Assembly (NCBI RefSeq): GCF_000499845.2
Contig: NC_023749.2
Span: forward strand, 15,648,698 to 15,712,697
DNA length: 64,000 nucleotides
Direction: 5' to 3'
DNA from: Phaseolus vulgaris
Taxonomy: Eukaryota > Streptophyta > Magnoliopsida > Fabales > Fabaceae
Shown piece after piece: positions 48,176-58,347 of the stretch; position 1 is the first letter of the stretch, and the number at the start of each line of letters is the position of its first letter. Below the pieces are notes generated by a model that saw only the letters and a program-made list of their open reading frames with translations, ran no database searches and was not told the DNA's origin. The translations under genes and the position numbers were made by a program.

Positions 48176-49853
48176 TGTTACCACACTATGGTTCGGTGGG
48201 ATCTGTGATGCTACGTGTTTCTGCCGGTTGACTGAGAAAGTCTTCATGCGTGGCTCTAACTTGCGAACAAGGACTCCTTAGTCTTCAGCTCATATCTCCG
48301 CCTTACGTCGCCGTGAGTACCTGAAATGAAGTGAGCAAAGGGGCGCCCTCGCGGCTGTTTGCACTCCGACGATCAAGTCAGCAAAGCAAGAAACATCAAA
48401 AACTCCGTATCGAAGCACCGTAACTGAATCGTAAACTAACTTTGTTTTCTCTCTCTCTCTGAGTGGGTGTGTAAACTGAGTAAAATGTGCAACTGATATA
48501 ATGTACGTTACTAAGCTCTCATAGAAGCTTATATACCTTGATGTTTCAGTGCTTACTGTCACGTGTCCTTCTGAATTAATCGCGATTCCACATGGAAGGC
48601 CTTACAACGCTGTCACCCTCCGTGTACCGCTTTTAACTCGAGCAAATTGTTAACCTTATAACAAACTTGGCAAACTGTTAACTCAAAGTAAATTTGAGAA
48701 CCTATCAACTCTTCAGCGATGACATTCAATAAACTCGCGAACTTAAGGCAACGAACCTTAACGTAAGATCACTTACTAGGCAGCAGGTTTTGACTCAAAC
48801 TAGTATTAAAATACAGTTTACCTGATCTGCCAAGTGAAGTGCCCCCTACTTCTGTCATCGCCCGGAACTCTTCTGATCTGGCACTCGCCGCACAACCCCT
48901 TCACTGTCTCAACTTTCACGCCATAAGGTTCTGGCGATGTTACCTTTCTTCTTTTCATGACTTGATCATTGTTCCCTCATCTGGGGGTAGAGGCGCCTTT
49001 CGGATCCTTCTCTACCTCCCTGAGTTTCAGAACAATGATCTGGTCTTACTGGGTCAATATTGACGTTTCACTTAAAGGGGGAAAGGCATTTTCCTTCCCT
49101 TCCCACCATCTAAGGTCACAAACACCCCTGACTTTTCAGCTCATCTTGCCTGAACTCGCTCAACGGCGGGAAGGACTTTATCTGGTGCCTCAACTTGCCC
49201 AGGGTGTACATCTCCTCCCCCCTGGATGCACTGAGGACTTTTAATCTTGCCTCTATCTGCTGGTGCAGAGAGGTCTTTTAATCTGTTCTCGCCTGCACTC
49301 ACACAAAGTCGAGGAGGACTTTATCTCTTTCTCGCCTCAAGACGCACGAGGGCATTGAGGTCATTAATCATTGTTGGTGCCTCCGATCGCCGAAAGACGA
49401 CGAGGTCTTTAAAACTTTTAACTGATGCCACCGATCGCCGAAAAACGATGGGGACTTTAAAACTTTTAACTGAGAGCATGCAATACGATTTTACTGTTGC
49501 CCTAGATCACATACGAGTAATAAGGCCTTTTTTCTAAAACTCTCGAAGCCATAAGCATGCAAACGTAGAAGCTTTAAACTTTGAAAAACTCTTCTTTATT
49601 GGGTGGCCTCATTAAAAACCCTCCTTAGGGAAAAAAGAGTGCCCCCTTGAAATTGTTTTAACAGAAACTATTCAAATCTCTTCATATTCGTCTTTACTTA
49701 CAAGGCTTTAACTGTAATACGACTTGAGATGTGTGGCGTTCCAAGTGCGAGGAATCGCCCCTCCTTCTAACGTCTCCAAGCGGTAGGCGCCATTCCCGAG
49801 CGCCTCGGTTATTCTGAACGGTCCCGTCCACTGTTCCCTATGGAAAACTTGAT
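48176..49853 (-). mobile_element. 3' end of a Tat-like gypsy: integrase tail, 3'UTR, LTR
   Basis: The minus strand from 49853 reads an integrase C-terminus (HREQWTGPFRI, LGNGAYRLETLEGG, THLKSYYS) to a TAA at 49708-49710. A non-coding 3' region with a 48 bp tandem repeat and G-rich tracts follows, then an LTR. The LTR (about 48176-48830, outer limit tentative: TGTTACC at 48176 on plus) has a TATA box (GGTATATAAGC near 48530) and a GACTTGATCGTCGGAGTG U5 signature near 48370. Its upstream part is replaced by another gypsy family at about 49840. Confidence 0.7.
49378..49473. repeat. 48-bp tandem repeat, 2 copies
   Basis: The unit contains CCGATCGCCGAAA and CTTTAAAACTTTTAACTGA. Copies at 49378-49425 and 49426-49473 differ at a few positions. 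In the 3' non-coding part of the Tat-like element. Confidence 0.85.
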
Positions 49854-51188
49854 TTCCACTTGCTTGTCTACATGTAGTTCCCCATTTTCATTAAGCTTTT
49901 CCACCATCCTAGCACTACAACAATTACAACTAGATCCACTATCCACAATGAGGGAACATATGTTTTCTAAAACATTGCATCTTGTATGAAATATGTTCTC
50001 TCTTTGTGTTTCAATGGATGTGCTAGGGTGATTGTTGAGGGTTCTCCTAATCATAAGCAATTCTCCCTCTAGTGGAGCTACCCTCTCATCCTCTCCCCCT
50101 TCCTCGCTCTCACTAGGCTCATCCTCGCCACTAGTGTATTCATCTACACCCTTAAGAAACAAAGTCCTTTGGTTTGGACATTGTGCTTGCACATGCCCTC
50201 TACCATAGCACTTGAAACACTTAACATCTCTAGCTCGGATGGGTGGGGTGGAGGTTTCTTTGGTGAAGGGTTTGGTAGGTTCTTTTGGTTTTTCTTTTGA
50301 TGTACTACCCTCCCTTCTAAACTCTTTCTTGGGATAAAAGTTAGAGTAAGGGCTCATCTTTTCACTTGACGTTTTGCGTAAGATTTGTTGCTCAACTTTA
50401 ATGCAAAGTTGAACCAAGTCATTCAAGTCTTGGTAAGGTAAGAGCTCTACCCTATCTCTTATCTCAAGTGATAGGCCACTAAGGAACCTAGCTATTGTGG
50501 TATCCTCCTCTTCTCTAATGGATGCTCTCATCATGTAGAGCTCCATTTTTTGCCTATACTCTTCCACACTCATGTTCTTTTGTTAAAGTCTTTGGAGCTT
50601 GTCCATCAACTCCCTATGGTAGTAGGAAGGTATGTGGCAGCGTCTTAGGGCTCCCCTAAGGTCATTCCAATATGTAATGGGAGGTTCCCTATGAAGACGC
50701 CTTTCTCTTTCGAGAGAGGTCCACCAATACATGGCATTCCCTTGGAAGCTAAGGGTGGCTAGGGGTACCTTACGTTCTTCACTCACCCTATGGCAAGCAA
50801 AGAGTTGTTCTACTTTCATCTCCCAATCTAGGTAGGTTTCTACATTCTCCTTACCATGGAAGTGAGGTAGGTCTACTCTAGTTTCCCTTGGCCCCTCTTG
50901 CTCCCTTTGCCTATTCCTTTTAGGGGGTGGTTGGTAATAGTCATTAATTCTAAGGCTCCCCTCCCCTAGAGACTCATTACTCCTAGATGCATGAGTATGA
51001 GTTTTCTTTGATTTTTGTGATTTTTGGGATATCTCTTCTTGGGCTTTAGCCAATTTATTAATTTTTGTCTCATTCTCCAATTGTCTAAAAGAAATCATTT
51101 GCACGGCTTGTGAAACTTCTTTCAAAAGAGATTTTATAGATTTTACTTCACTTTCAATAGATTTTGGAGAGTGAGGAGGAGAAGACAT
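49845..51188 (-). pseudogene. Gypsy gag and protease start, fused to foreign 3' end
   Basis: From the ATG at 51188 come coiled-coil-like residues (SEVKSIKSLLKEVSQAV), a basic region, then LPHFHGKENVETYLDWEMKVEQLFACH and WWTSLERER. A TAA at 50583-50585 interrupts after DKLQRL, and the same frame resumes with SVEEYRQKMELYMMRA. A CCHC knuckle (CFKCYGRGHVQAQC), an acidic spacer and protease LIVDSGSSCNCCSA follow (DSG intact). About 20 residues later (KQVEIKFSIG) the reading collapses into the Tat-like integrase tail. Apart from one stop it is well preserved. Same family as the inverted pair at 55.7-64 kb. Confidence 0.85.
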
Positions 51189-51417
51189 GGCTAAAGTTTT
51201 GTGTATACAAGTATTTTACCTTGAGAAAATTTAGGAAAGTCAAAGAAGGTAGTTTTCCAGGTAAGGGAGGTGAGTCTCAAAGGACTACTTAAGTACCAAG
51301 CCTTTGCCTTAGCCAAAAACTATCCCTCAATGTCTTCACACAAAACTCTCTCTTAGTAAACCACTTAGAACACCATTAAGTTGAGAAAACAAATGCAAGA
51401 AAACAATGTAAGCTAAC
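51189..51417 (-). other. Leader fragment of the gypsy element, cut by Tat-like insertion
   Basis: Closely similar to the leader at 58348-58590: the words AAGAAGGTAGTTTTCCAGGT and AAGGGAGGTGAGTC recur in both. It ends at GCTAAC where the related leader continues CTAACTAATTT, so the Tat-like LTR starting at 51418 is inserted here; 51413-51417 (CTAAC) is the expected duplication. Confidence 0.7.
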
Positions 51418-52235
51418 TGTACCGCCCTGGTGGTCGGAAGTGATGACGTGGCACCAAGCTACGGTATAGGCGTGTTGACGAGACGCCAGGTTGGCAGAAG
51501 GGAAGGAAGTCGGAGGGCTCGTGAAGTCGCCAGTTATTATGTTGGCGTGCTCCGATCTCCAGCACACCAGAACCGGTGGTCACCGGGTTAAAGATGAAGT
51601 CGCCAGATGTAAACTCAGGCAACCAAGTGATTAAAGATCGCCGGAGCAAGCACATCGCCGAAGATGAAGGTGGTGTAGATTATGAAGGCGGCCGGCGAGA
51701 CCACAGGGAAGGTGTGTGCGAAGGCACCCTAGCTCGCCAATCCAGTAGAGATCGCACTCCAGGACAGCTATGCACTGAGTAGTATCATGCATAAGTAACT
51801 TAGCCAAAGGAGAGTCAGAAGCAGCGCCCAAGTCAAGGAGGCTCCAGATAATGGCACGTGTACGGCTGGATGCGAGCCACGTGTCCAGGTGTGTAACTGC
51901 CAGGAGAGAGAAAGTGCCCAGGTATATAAGGGTTTCCCAACGAACTTCTGAGGTACGCACGTTCAGATTGTCTTCTTTACACTTGCGAGTTCTTGAGTAT
52001 ACTGTGAGAGAGAACATGGCACGGTTCCTTGAGAGTCCCTGAGTGTTACTCTTAGTATTTGGTGGTTCGGTCATTGACTTGGGCGTTGGAGTGCGATCGG
52101 CCGCAGCGGCGCCGCTCTGTTCTTTTGCAGGTTCTTGAGGTGGATCGTGACGAAGGACGGAGGTTGACGCGGCGCACACGTCGATCCAAGTTTGACGAGG
52201 CAAGCTTCAACGTTCTGGTCAACAGGCAGGATCAT
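51418..52235 (+). repeat. 5' LTR of the Tat-like element
   Basis: Starts TGTACCGCCCTGG. TATA box AGGTATATAAGGG near 51920. A U5 signature GACTTGGGCGTTGGAGTG lies near 52080. It ends around 52235 just before GGCGCCCACCGTGGGGCC, the usual post-LTR sequence and primer site of Tat elements. The right boundary is accurate to a few bases only. Confidence 0.7.
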
Positions 52236-55200
52236 CAGGCGCCCACCGTGGGGCCGTGTAAAACCTGTTCCCATCCACAGCGTGAGTTCTTGGAGGTTTT
52301 TGTAGTTTCCTGCGTGGTTGTGTGCTGGTGCAACCACTGTTCGCTGATCATCTAGGTTTTGCCCGGTGTTTTCGCGTTTTCCACCGTTCGTTTGGGTTTT
52401 TGTTCGGTGAGGTGAAGCTTTCTGCTAATTGCGCGAGTTTTGTTCGGTGAGATTTGAGTTCTTTGGCTTGTTTGGTTTTTCGTGGAAAAAGCGTTGGTTT
52501 CTGTGGAGGTTCGCTGTGTTCTTGAGGTTTCTTTCGCAGTTTCGCGAAGTTCTGACCGATTGATCGCTGAATCGATCGTCGCTGAAGGAAGTGTTGTTCG
52601 TTGCACTCTGTGATTTGCTAAGTGTTCATGAGAAAAATGAGAAGCAACCGTTCAAGTCCAGTTGCGCCCGTTGCTGCTGAAGGCGCCGGCGCCATGACCA
52701 TGGCGCAGATGGTGGAGATTATGCGTTCGTTGCAGGCGAATGTGGAAGCCTCGCGTATAGAGCAGGCGAGAATGCATGAGGACCTGGTCGCCTCTCGGGC
52801 CAGGAATGATGAGCTTAGCAAAGTGACTGAAGAGCTGCGTCAAGCTCTTTAGGAGCAGCGAGGGCGTCCTATTGCTGAAGAGGTCGCGCCGTCAACGCCG
52901 CCTCGTGTTTTTCCTATGCCTTTCGCTCAGGCGATTATTGACACGCCTATTCCTGCGAGTGTGGTACATGTTAAGGTTGTTTTCACCGGCGTGGAGGATC
53001 CTGAAGCTCATCTCACCACGTTCCACATGCAGATGATGCTGTCAGGAGGATCAGACGCCGTGTACTGCAAGATGTTCGTGAGCACACTCTAGGGAACGGC
53101 GCTGGAATGGTTTGTGAGCCTGCCTACAGGTCACATAACCAACTTCCAACAGTTTTCAAAAATTTTCGTCGAGCAGTACATCGTGAACAAGGCACCGCCC
53201 AGGGTGTCTTATGATTTGTTCGATATCAGGCAGTATCAGGGAGAGTCCCTCAGGGACTACCTGAATCGTTTTGGGGCGCAGATGGTCAGATCGCCGGCCA
53301 AAGATGAAGAAATGCTGGTCTACGCATTTAAGAAGGGCGTGCTGCCGGGACCTTTCTGCGAGGCATTGATCAGGGCTCACCCCGCCACGTTTGCTGAGGT
53401 TAGGCGACTTGCGGTGGCCCACATCGCCGATGAGAGTGAAGTCGCCGAGAAGAGAGGAAGCGTGGCTCCCGCTAGGCCGCGCGCCCAGACCAGGATCCAG
53501 CCACAGAGGGTGCTGGAGACAGCGGCGGCCAGGAGGGATCAGAGGACTCGCCACCCTTATGATCCAAGGAAGAGCAAGGGCAGGGGCCAAGGGCGCCCTC
53601 AACCAGCACGCCGGGAGTACAATCGCCCGCCTAAGCACAAGTTTGTCATGGGATTGGCGGACCTGATCGCCATTCGCAATATATCAGCTAGGTTGAAAGC
53701 GCCCGAGAAGGTGGGCGACAAGGTGCTGGGACCAAAGCCAGACGCCTGGTGTGAGTTTCACCAGGGCTTTGGCCACACCGTGGATTCGTGCTTGGCTTTA
53801 GGATACCAGCTCGACGATCTGGTTAAGAGCGGGTTCCTAAATGACTATTTGCTGGATAGAAGGACGGGGGGCGCGTCGAGCTCCCAACCAGCATGTGGAG
53901 AGGCTCAGCAGCACGAGATGCCTACCCACGGCGAAATCCACACCATTGCAAGAGGTTTCTCGGGTGGTGGATGCACCGCATCACAGAGGAAGAAGTACGC
54001 AAGGTCTGTGATGACGGTGGATATGTTTGAAGACCACTCGCCGGATGTGGACATTACGTTCACCAAGCAAGATCTTCGGGACGTTGTGCCTCATGACAAC
54101 GATCCCATAGTCATCTCGTTGATCACAGCAGGAAGAAAGGTCCACAGGGTTCTGGTGGACCAAGGAAGCTCGGCAGACGTGATGTTCTGGCCGACTTTCA
54201 CGCAGTTGGAGTTGCCCCTTGACCAGTTGAGGCCCTATGGAGGGTGTTTGTATGGTTTCGCTGGTGACCAGGTGGAGGTCAGGGGGTACATAGAGTTGAG
54301 AACTACGTTTACAGATGAGGCGGGTTCGAGAACAGAGAAAATCAAATACCTTGTCGTAAACGCTCCTTCAGCATACAACATCCTGCTGGGAAGACCCACG
54401 CTCAACAGGATAGGCCCTATACCGTCGACCCGGCACATGAAGGTGAAGTTGCCGTCTATGGAGGGGGTGGTGATCACCATCAAGTCCGACCAGAAAGAAG
54501 CGAAGAAGTGCTATGAGAATAGCCTGAAAAACAAAAGGTCTGTGAGTTACGTAACAACCACCCCGCCTCCCGGTGTGAAGCCCAGATCGACGGTAATAGA
54601 AGAAACCGCCGGAAGAGACGTGGTGATGGTGGATGCTGAGCTGGGGGAGGAGAACGCCGGTCTGGAGGAAGAAGAGGCAAGGAATCGCCCTGAGGAAGCG
54701 AGGGAACTGGGAATCGCCAGGGCGGTGATCGCCAGAGAGACCAGGCCAAAACCTGTCGAGCAGTGGCTCGAAAAAGAGATCGGAGGAAAGATCTTCAAGC
54801 TGGGAAGATCTCTGGAGGTTGAGCTCCAGGACCAGATCGCCAAGGTGATAGAGCGGCATCTGGATGCGTTTGCATGGTCCGCTTCGGACATGCCCGGGAT
54901 CGATCCCGACTTCTTATGCCATCATTTGGCGATGGACAACTTGGTGAGACCAGTGCGGCAGAGAAGAAGGAAGTTCAATGAGGAGAGGAGACAGGCGATC
55001 AGGGACGAAACACAGAAACTCCTCGCGGCAGGCCATATCAGGGAAGTCCAGTACCCTGAGTGGCTGGCAAATGTCGTGCTGGTGAAGAAGAGCAACGGGA
55101 AATGGCGCATGTGCGTCGATTTCACTGATCTGAATAAGGCTTGTCCAAAGGACTCATATCCTTTACCAAGCATAGATGCCCTGGTGGATAGTGCTGCAGG

Positions 55201-55706
55201 GTGTAAGTTGTTGAGTTTCCTGGATGCCTTCTCGGGGTATAACCAGATCAAGATGCATCCCATGGATGAAGAGAAGACTGCCTTCATGACCGAGAGATCG
55301 TGCTACTGCTACAAGGTGATGCCGTTTGGGCTGAAGAATGCGGGGGCCACGTACCAGAGGTTGATGGATCGAGTACTTGCACCAATGCTGGGAAGGAATG
55401 TGCAAGCGTATGTGGATGACATGGTCGTGACCTCGCCAGAGAAAAGCAAGCACGTTGCGGACTTGGAGGAGTTGTTCACGACGATCGCCAAGTTTAGGTT
55501 GAAGCTGAATCCTGAGAAGTGCATCTTTGGCGTGGAGGCTGGGAAGTTCCTGGGATTCTTCCTAACTGAAAGAGGAATAGAAGCCAACCCGGACAAGTGT
55601 GCCGCCATCTTGGAGATGAGGAGCCCGACCACTGTGAAGGAAGTACAACAGCTTACAGGTCGGATGGCCGCCCTGTCTCGCTTCGTGTCAGCTAGCGGAG
55701 AAAAGG
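51418..55706 (+). mobile_element. Tat-like gypsy retrotransposon, truncated after RT
   Basis: 5' LTR from 51418, primer-binding region, then gag, protease and RT in one plus-strand frame. G+C is much higher than in the rest of the window. The CX2HX4HX4C gag motif and DQGSSADV protease are typical of the Tat group (family knowledge). RNase H, integrase and 3' LTR are missing: at 55707 the sequence switches to the LTR of another element. It is a different subfamily from the Tat-like tail at 48.2-49.8 kb, because the LTRs are only distantly alike. Confidence 0.85.
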
Positions 55707-55723
55707 TGATGGCATTTTCATGA
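52628..55723 (+). pseudogene. Tat-like gag-protease-RT, one frame with two TAG codons
   Basis: From the ATG at 52628 the frame is continuous to 55723 except for TAG at 52850-52852 and 53090-53092, each where a Gln codon is expected. In the part after the second stop (869 codons): gag core to about residue 110, a basic linker, a CEFHQGFGHTVDSC finger (213-226), protease VDQGSSADV (D349), and a long acidic linker. RT follows from about residue 590 with SFLDAFSGYNQIKM and AYVDDMVVTS (YVDD 766-769), ending at GRMAALSRFVSAS. The last codons come from the inserted LTR. RNase H is missing. The intact length suggests a young copy cut by a later event. Confidence 0.88.
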
Positions 55724-56040
55724 AGTTCTTCTTGAATCAATGTAGAGTATGGGGTGGAAGCAATGAATGAGAGTGAGCAAGATCCTCCTAAGAGTGGTGT
55801 TGATCTTGTAGGTGCATGATAAGTGTGGGTATTGAGTGGTTCGGCCAGCTCAAGGGAAATGATGAAGGAATTGAAGTTTAGAGCCTAGGATTCTAGGGAG
55901 AAGCAAAGTTGAGCACAAATTGGCAGCATAACTTTACTCACAATAAACTTGAAAATACAAGGTGTAGGCTCCTCCTTTTATAGGCTAAGGAGGACCATAA
56001 TGCAACCCTAATGCTAGCCAAATGAAATGTAAATGTGAAG

Positions 56041-56091
56041 CACATGGGTGCACATGGCACATGGGTGCACATGGCACATGGGTGCACAAAT
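56041..56091. repeat. 17-bp tandem repeat, about 2.8 copies
   Basis: CACATGGGTGCACATGG at 56041-56057 and 56058-56074, with a partial third. The inverted LTR near 60550-60585 has one copy fewer. Confidence 0.9.
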
Positions 56092-56276
56092 GAGCACATG
56101 GGGAGGGGTGTGTCTAGTTTTTATGCTCACCCCCCCCTCCATGGTCTTTCTAGAATGTTCACAAATATGCTTTCTACACTACTCTAATTACTAAGCACCC
56201 CTAATGGGCCTTTATGTAACAATTACAAAGGTCTTCTCTTCCCAAAACCGTAGCTTTGACCCATGTGTATGTGAAG

Positions 56277-56419
56277 CTAGACGGTCTAGAAGGAATCCTC
56301 ATCATGGCCTAGACGCTCCTTATGTAGCCGCTCCTCATCATGGCCTAGACGCTCCTCTTCATGGCCTAGACGCTCCTTTTTGAGTCTAGACGCTCCTCAT
56401 CATAGGCTAGACCGTCTAG
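56277..56419. repeat. CTAGACGCTCCT repeats between 13-bp inverted repeats
   Basis: About four direct copies of CTAGACGCTCCT (near 56309, 56345, 56366 and 56386), some with CATCATGGC spacers. They lie between CTAGACGGTCTAG (56277-56289) and its reverse complement (56407-56419). In the upstream (U3) part of the LTR. Confidence 0.85.
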
Positions 56420-56436
56420 TCTTGGAGGCTTGGCTT

Positions 56437-56796
56437 TCATCGTGTGGTGAGCTTGGGCCCTCCTCCATCATCCCCTCCCTCTTGAAAAGGATTTGTCCTC
56501 AAATCCAAAGCTTTTTCTTCAACTAGGGGGATGGTTGTGGCTGGATGGTGTCCATCATCTCCTCCTTCGGGAAAAGATCTATCCTCAGATCTACAGACTT
56601 GATCTCGGATAGCAACCTTTTGCTTCGCCAAAGCTTGTCCTCCTGGATCAAACGTCCACCTATAGAAATAATCAAATAAGGCATAGGTGTTAGTTTGCAA
56701 ATTAATTTTACTAGGTTGCCATTTTTGCTTTTCTTTTGGTTTTGGCAACCTTGGACAAAGTTTCTCTTTTAATGGTTGTGTGTGGTCTCTAATCAT
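56437..56796 (-). pseudogene. Relic of pol C-terminus next to the polypurine tract
   Basis: A minus-strand frame of about 119 codons. It is recognisable only near its end (DLRTNPFQEGGDDGG), a motif of the C-terminal tail of this gypsy family's polyprotein. A similar phrase, EDRSFPEGGDDG, occurs about 30 residues earlier, suggesting an internal duplication. It overlaps the polypurine tract (GAGGGAGGGGA, about 56471-56482) and enters the LTR. Confidence 0.45.
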
Positions 56797-56835
56797 CTTA
56801 TGTATTTTAAAAGGTTCATTTGTGGTTACTTTCTC

Positions 56836-58347
56836 TTAAGGCATAAATCCTATAGAAGATGGTAACAACTTAAAAGGAGAAAGATGATTGAACCCACACA
56901 TAACTTTAAAAGTAGAAATATAAGTAGTTTTGTGAACTACTTTATGGTATGTTTGCTCACCTCTAGAGTTGTGTGTGCACTTCATGATTATTCTAGGCAT
57001 AGTAGAAAGAGCTAGATTTTCAAATATATTTTGACCATGCGTTTGAGGATGATAAGAATTTAAAGTGTGCAATTTAGTTGCAAGTTTTCCAAAGGAAATC
57101 CTCAAATCATGGTTTGCGAAATTTGGAACTCTATTCAACACTATGCTTGAAGATAAACCATGAAGATGTATCACTTCTCTAGAGAAGAGTTTATCCATAA
57201 CCATGAAGATTGAATCACAACCTTTTGTTGTCCTAGGGAGTTTTAATAGGAAATTTATATCTTCCCAAGGATCATTTGCAAAAGGTGAAGGAGTATAGAG
57301 TTTATGAGACATTGCCTTGGGCGTATTTTGAAAACAAGAATTGTACCTAAGGTAATGTCTTTGAACTTCTTTTCTCATGGGGGACAAAAGTTTTCCTTTT
57401 AAAAGCTCTAGAGTTTTATCAACTCTAATTTGTCCCATGAGTTCTCCTTCATGAAGACTTTTTCTCTTATGTGTAAGGATAGTCTCGTTGTGACAACCAT
57501 TGTTTATAAGGATTTGTACACTTTGCAATGGTTGTCTCAATAAGACATGACAAGTTTCTTTAGGCACTACTTCACATAAAAAATTGTTTTTGTAGATGCT
57601 TATAAAAAACTTGACATTCACTTGGTGATATCCTAGCACATATGAGAAATAATCTATTTCATTTTTATCTATGCAAGCTTCTTTTAAAGACTCTTCTTTT
57701 TCACTTAGGCTTGCAAGTGTTCCTTTACAAAAGGTAAGGCTTTGAGGTTGTTCAACAAGACACATATTTTCAAAGGTATTTTTAAATCTTTGGTCTTGTT
57801 GAATGACCTTGTGGGAAGGAACACTCTTCTCCCACGCCTTTTGTTCTTCAAGGGTCTTCTCATGCTTTTCTTTTTCTTCTTTTTCTTTAGCTTCCCTTTC
57901 GACTTCCCCTCTCTTCTTTTGTATTTTTCTTTCCTTTCTTTCTTTATGGGAAGCAAACAATTTTTCTACCCTCATTTCCCAATCTAGGCAAGCTTCTATA
58001 TTTTCTTTTCCATGGAAATGGGGTTGGTCTACCCTAACCTCTCTTGGGTTTTCTTGTTCTTTTCTATCTCCTCTATGTCTTCTAGGGGGTGTTTGATAAT
58101 AATCATTTACTCTAATGCTTCCCTCCCCAAAAGAATCATGATCTTTAGAGATATATGCATGAGAAGGTAATTTTTTTAGAATGTGAGACTTCTCATCCTT
58201 TGCTTTAGTCAAAACATTAAGTTTAGTCTCACTCTCCAATTGTCTATATGCAATTGATTGCACAGTTTGTGAAACTTCTTTCAAAAGAGTTTTTAAAGAT
58301 TTTAATTCACTTCCAATAGACTTTGTAGAATGAGAAGAAGAAGACAT
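56836..58347 (-). CDS. Fused gag / protease-like / integrase-like ORF (503 aa), no RT
   Basis: An uninterrupted 503-codon frame from the ATG at 58347. Residues 1-135 are the gag N-terminus of this gypsy family (SELKSLKTLLKEVSQTV; PHFHGKENIEACLDWEMRVEKLF). Residues 136-175 are a Lys/Glu-rich helix with coiled-coil character. Residues 241-275 match the part of protease downstream of the active site (HQVNVKFFIS, HVLLRQPLQ); DSG itself is absent. Residues 359-450 and 470-500 match integrase (PWEDINFLLKLPRT, SYHPQTHGQ, VMCGFNHLSPFKLLP). The catalytic D, D, E positions read N365, N405 and I441, so it cannot be an active integrase. No zinc knuckle, RT or RNase H. An almost identical ORF occurs on the opposite arm. 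Role unknown; possibly a gag-like product of a non-autonomous family. Confidence 0.75.
   Translation of the reverse strand: MSSSSHSTKSIGSELKSLKTLLKEVSQTVQSIAYRQLESETKLNVLTKAKDEKSHILKKLPSHAYISKDHDSFGEGSIRVNDYYQTPPRRHRGDRKEQENPREVRVDQPHFHGKENIEACLDWEMRVEKLFASHKERKERKIQKKRGEVEREAKEKEEKEKHEKTLEEQKAWEKSVPSHKVIQQDQRFKNTFENMCLVEQPQSLTFCKGTLASLSEKEESLKEACIDKNEIDYFSYVLGYHQVNVKFFISIYKNNFLCEVVPKETCHVLLRQPLQSVQILINNGCHNETILTHKRKSLHEGELMGQIRVDKTLELLKGKLLSPMRKEVQRHYLRYNSCFQNTPKAMSHKLYTPSPFANDPWEDINFLLKLPRTTKGCDSIFMVMDKLFSREVIHLHGLSSSIVLNRVPNFANHDLRISFGKLATKLHTLNSYHPQTHGQNIFENLALSTMPRIIMKCTHNSRGEQTYHKVVHKTTYISTFKVMCGFNHLSPFKLLPSSIGFMP

Larger units (their letters stand above)
55707..56470 (-). repeat. 3' LTR of the left copy (764 bp)
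   Basis: On plus it begins TGATGGCATTTTCATG and ends GGGCCCTCCTCCATCA. The minus strand has a TATA-like GCCTATAAAAGGAGG near 55975. It contains a 17 bp tandem repeat and a block of repeated CTAGACGCTCCT motifs. The U5/R part is repeated at 60273 and, inverted, up to 60910. Confidence 0.9.

Noticed and set aside
52071..52337. Frames in the Tat-like LTR and leader region
   Set aside because: Long chance frames expected in high-G+C LTR DNA; they overlap the U5 and primer-binding region.
53156..55740. Minus-strand frames opposite the Tat-like gag-pol
   Set aside because: Antisense shadows in high-G+C coding DNA.
56041..56091. CRISPR-like short repeats
   Set aside because: Contiguous 17 bp tandem units without spacers, in a plant LTR.
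57705..57987. Lys-rich and Phe-rich frames overlapping the fused ORF, mirrored at 62949-63414
   Set aside because: Alternative-frame shadows of the charged linker of the fused ORF; mirrored only because the DNA is an inverted repeat.
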